Positions 63,754 through 64,000 of a DNA stretch of 64,000 bases are shown here, piece after piece. Every line of letters starts with the position of its first letter. Positions within the stretch are counted from its first letter, which is position 1. Location of the stretch: positions 2,008,501 to 2,072,500 of the forward strand of contig NZ_CP023548.1 in NCBI RefSeq assembly GCF_002407205.1. The letters run 5' to 3'. A program made the position numbers and the translations under genes. The notes beneath the pieces were generated by a model. The model searched no databases. It was not told where the DNA came from and saw nothing but the letters and a program-made list of their open reading frames with translations. The stretch is from Rhodobacter sp. CZR27 (GTDB lineage Bacteria; Pseudomonadota; Alphaproteobacteria; Rhodobacterales; Rhodobacteraceae).

Positions 63754-63783
63754 GGCGGCCCGGCCACCCCGGGCCGCCTTTGC
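63754..63783 (+). terminator. ilvIH terminator
   Basis: A 10-bp stem GGCGGCCCGG/CCGGGCCGCC with a 5-nt loop, followed by TTTGCATT, 22 bp after the ilvH stop. Confidence 0.7.
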
Positions 63784-63855
63784 ATTACAGGCGCGTCTGT
63801 CGTCGCGGCGTCGGCACGCCATTGGCTGAGGCGATGCCCCCCGGCGCCTTGCGCC

Positions 63856-64000
63856 TCAGCGGCCGGTGAACCGGGCGGGCCGCTTTTCCAGAAAGGCGGC
63901 CACCCCTTCGGCGAAATCGGCCGTGGCGCCGCATCCCGCCTGCAGTTCCGCCTCCAGCGCAAGCTGCGCCTCGAAGCCATTGGCATAGCTTTCCCGCAGC
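63856..64000 (-). CDS. Enoyl-CoA hydratase/isomerase family protein, C-terminal end (cut by window)
   Basis: The last 47 residues of a minus-strand gene whose start lies beyond the window. The end FAEGVAAFLEKRPARFTGR is the typical C-terminal tail of crotonase-family proteins, in which a helix packs against the neighbouring subunit. The substrate cannot be told. Confidence 0.7.
   Translation of the reverse strand, partial: LRESYANGFEAQLALEAELQAGCGATADFAEGVAAFLEKRPARFTGR

Overview
This window is chromosomal DNA of very high G+C content, almost certainly from an alphaproteobacterium of the Rhodobacteraceae (Rhodobacter/Cereibacter/Paracoccus group). The evidence is the family signature of many proteins: a DksA with a one-cysteine zinc-finger remnant, an EcfG/NepR general stress system, soxBDAG sarcosine oxidase, a rhizobial-type glycerol ABC transporter, and CcmI, Bpt, DUF1289, DUF2160, DUF2852 and DUF2927 proteins. 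I see no rRNA, tRNA, CRISPR array, insertion sequence or prophage. Almost all genes belong to ordinary chromosomal families, packed in short operons with ATGA or GTGA overlaps.

Layout. 0.2-6.7 kb (minus): sodB, then a sarcosine oxidase operon soxB - small membrane protein - soxD - soxA - soxG. 6.9-8.8 kb (plus): ccmI, ruvX and a DUF1289 protein. 9.3-11.6 kb: an Amt ammonium transporter convergent with fabD. 12.0-14.3 kb: a capsule-export ATPase/inner-membrane pair (kpsT/kpsE type). 14.3-28.3 kb: a general stress response island. 28.5-38.8 kb: glycerol uptake and catabolism (glpD, ABC transporter glpSTPQUV, glpK, Fe-type alcohol dehydrogenase). 38.8-44.7 kb: housekeeping and accessory genes (YihY, dgt, erpA, xthA, a thioesterase, a flavin monooxygenase, dksA). 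44.9-49.0 kb: a MoxR/von Willebrand A operon. 49.2-52.3 kb: cytochrome c, an M48 peptidase, a PIN protein, an rRNA methyltransferase and an unannotated 54-aa gene. 52.6-55.1 kb: Entner-Doudoroff edd-eda. 55.1-60.9 kb: glnE, a YbaK protein, DUF2852, RDD and Bpt proteins. 61.2-63.7 kb: ilvI-ilvH behind a transcription attenuator with leader peptide. The right edge cuts an enoyl-CoA hydratase family gene.

The most interesting part is 14.3-28.3 kb. It encodes the EcfG sigma factor, two NepR-like anti-sigma proteins and a single-domain response regulator, and it also carries likely targets of the sigma factor. By reading the intergenic regions I found six perfect copies of the known EcfG promoter consensus GGAAC-N16/17-CGTT, each correctly oriented 20-60 bp upstream of a start codon: ecfG itself, ligD, mgtC, a BON-domain protein, a PQQ glucose dehydrogenase and a small membrane protein. 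Several one-mismatch versions lie upstream of neighbours, including a predicted ~90-nt small RNA and a two-gene unit with a 24-aa membrane peptide. The island therefore looks like a regulator packaged with its own stress regulon: DNA end repair, envelope proteins and periplasmic sugar oxidation.

Other points of interest: an extra membrane protein inside the sox operon; a glycerol ABC transporter whose two ATPases carry complementary lesions, predicting one working and one degenerate ATP site; twin operator-like palindromes flanking the DUF2852 promoter; a palindromic operator ahead of edd; and the ilv attenuator. All functional calls rest on family recognition by eye; no database search was run.
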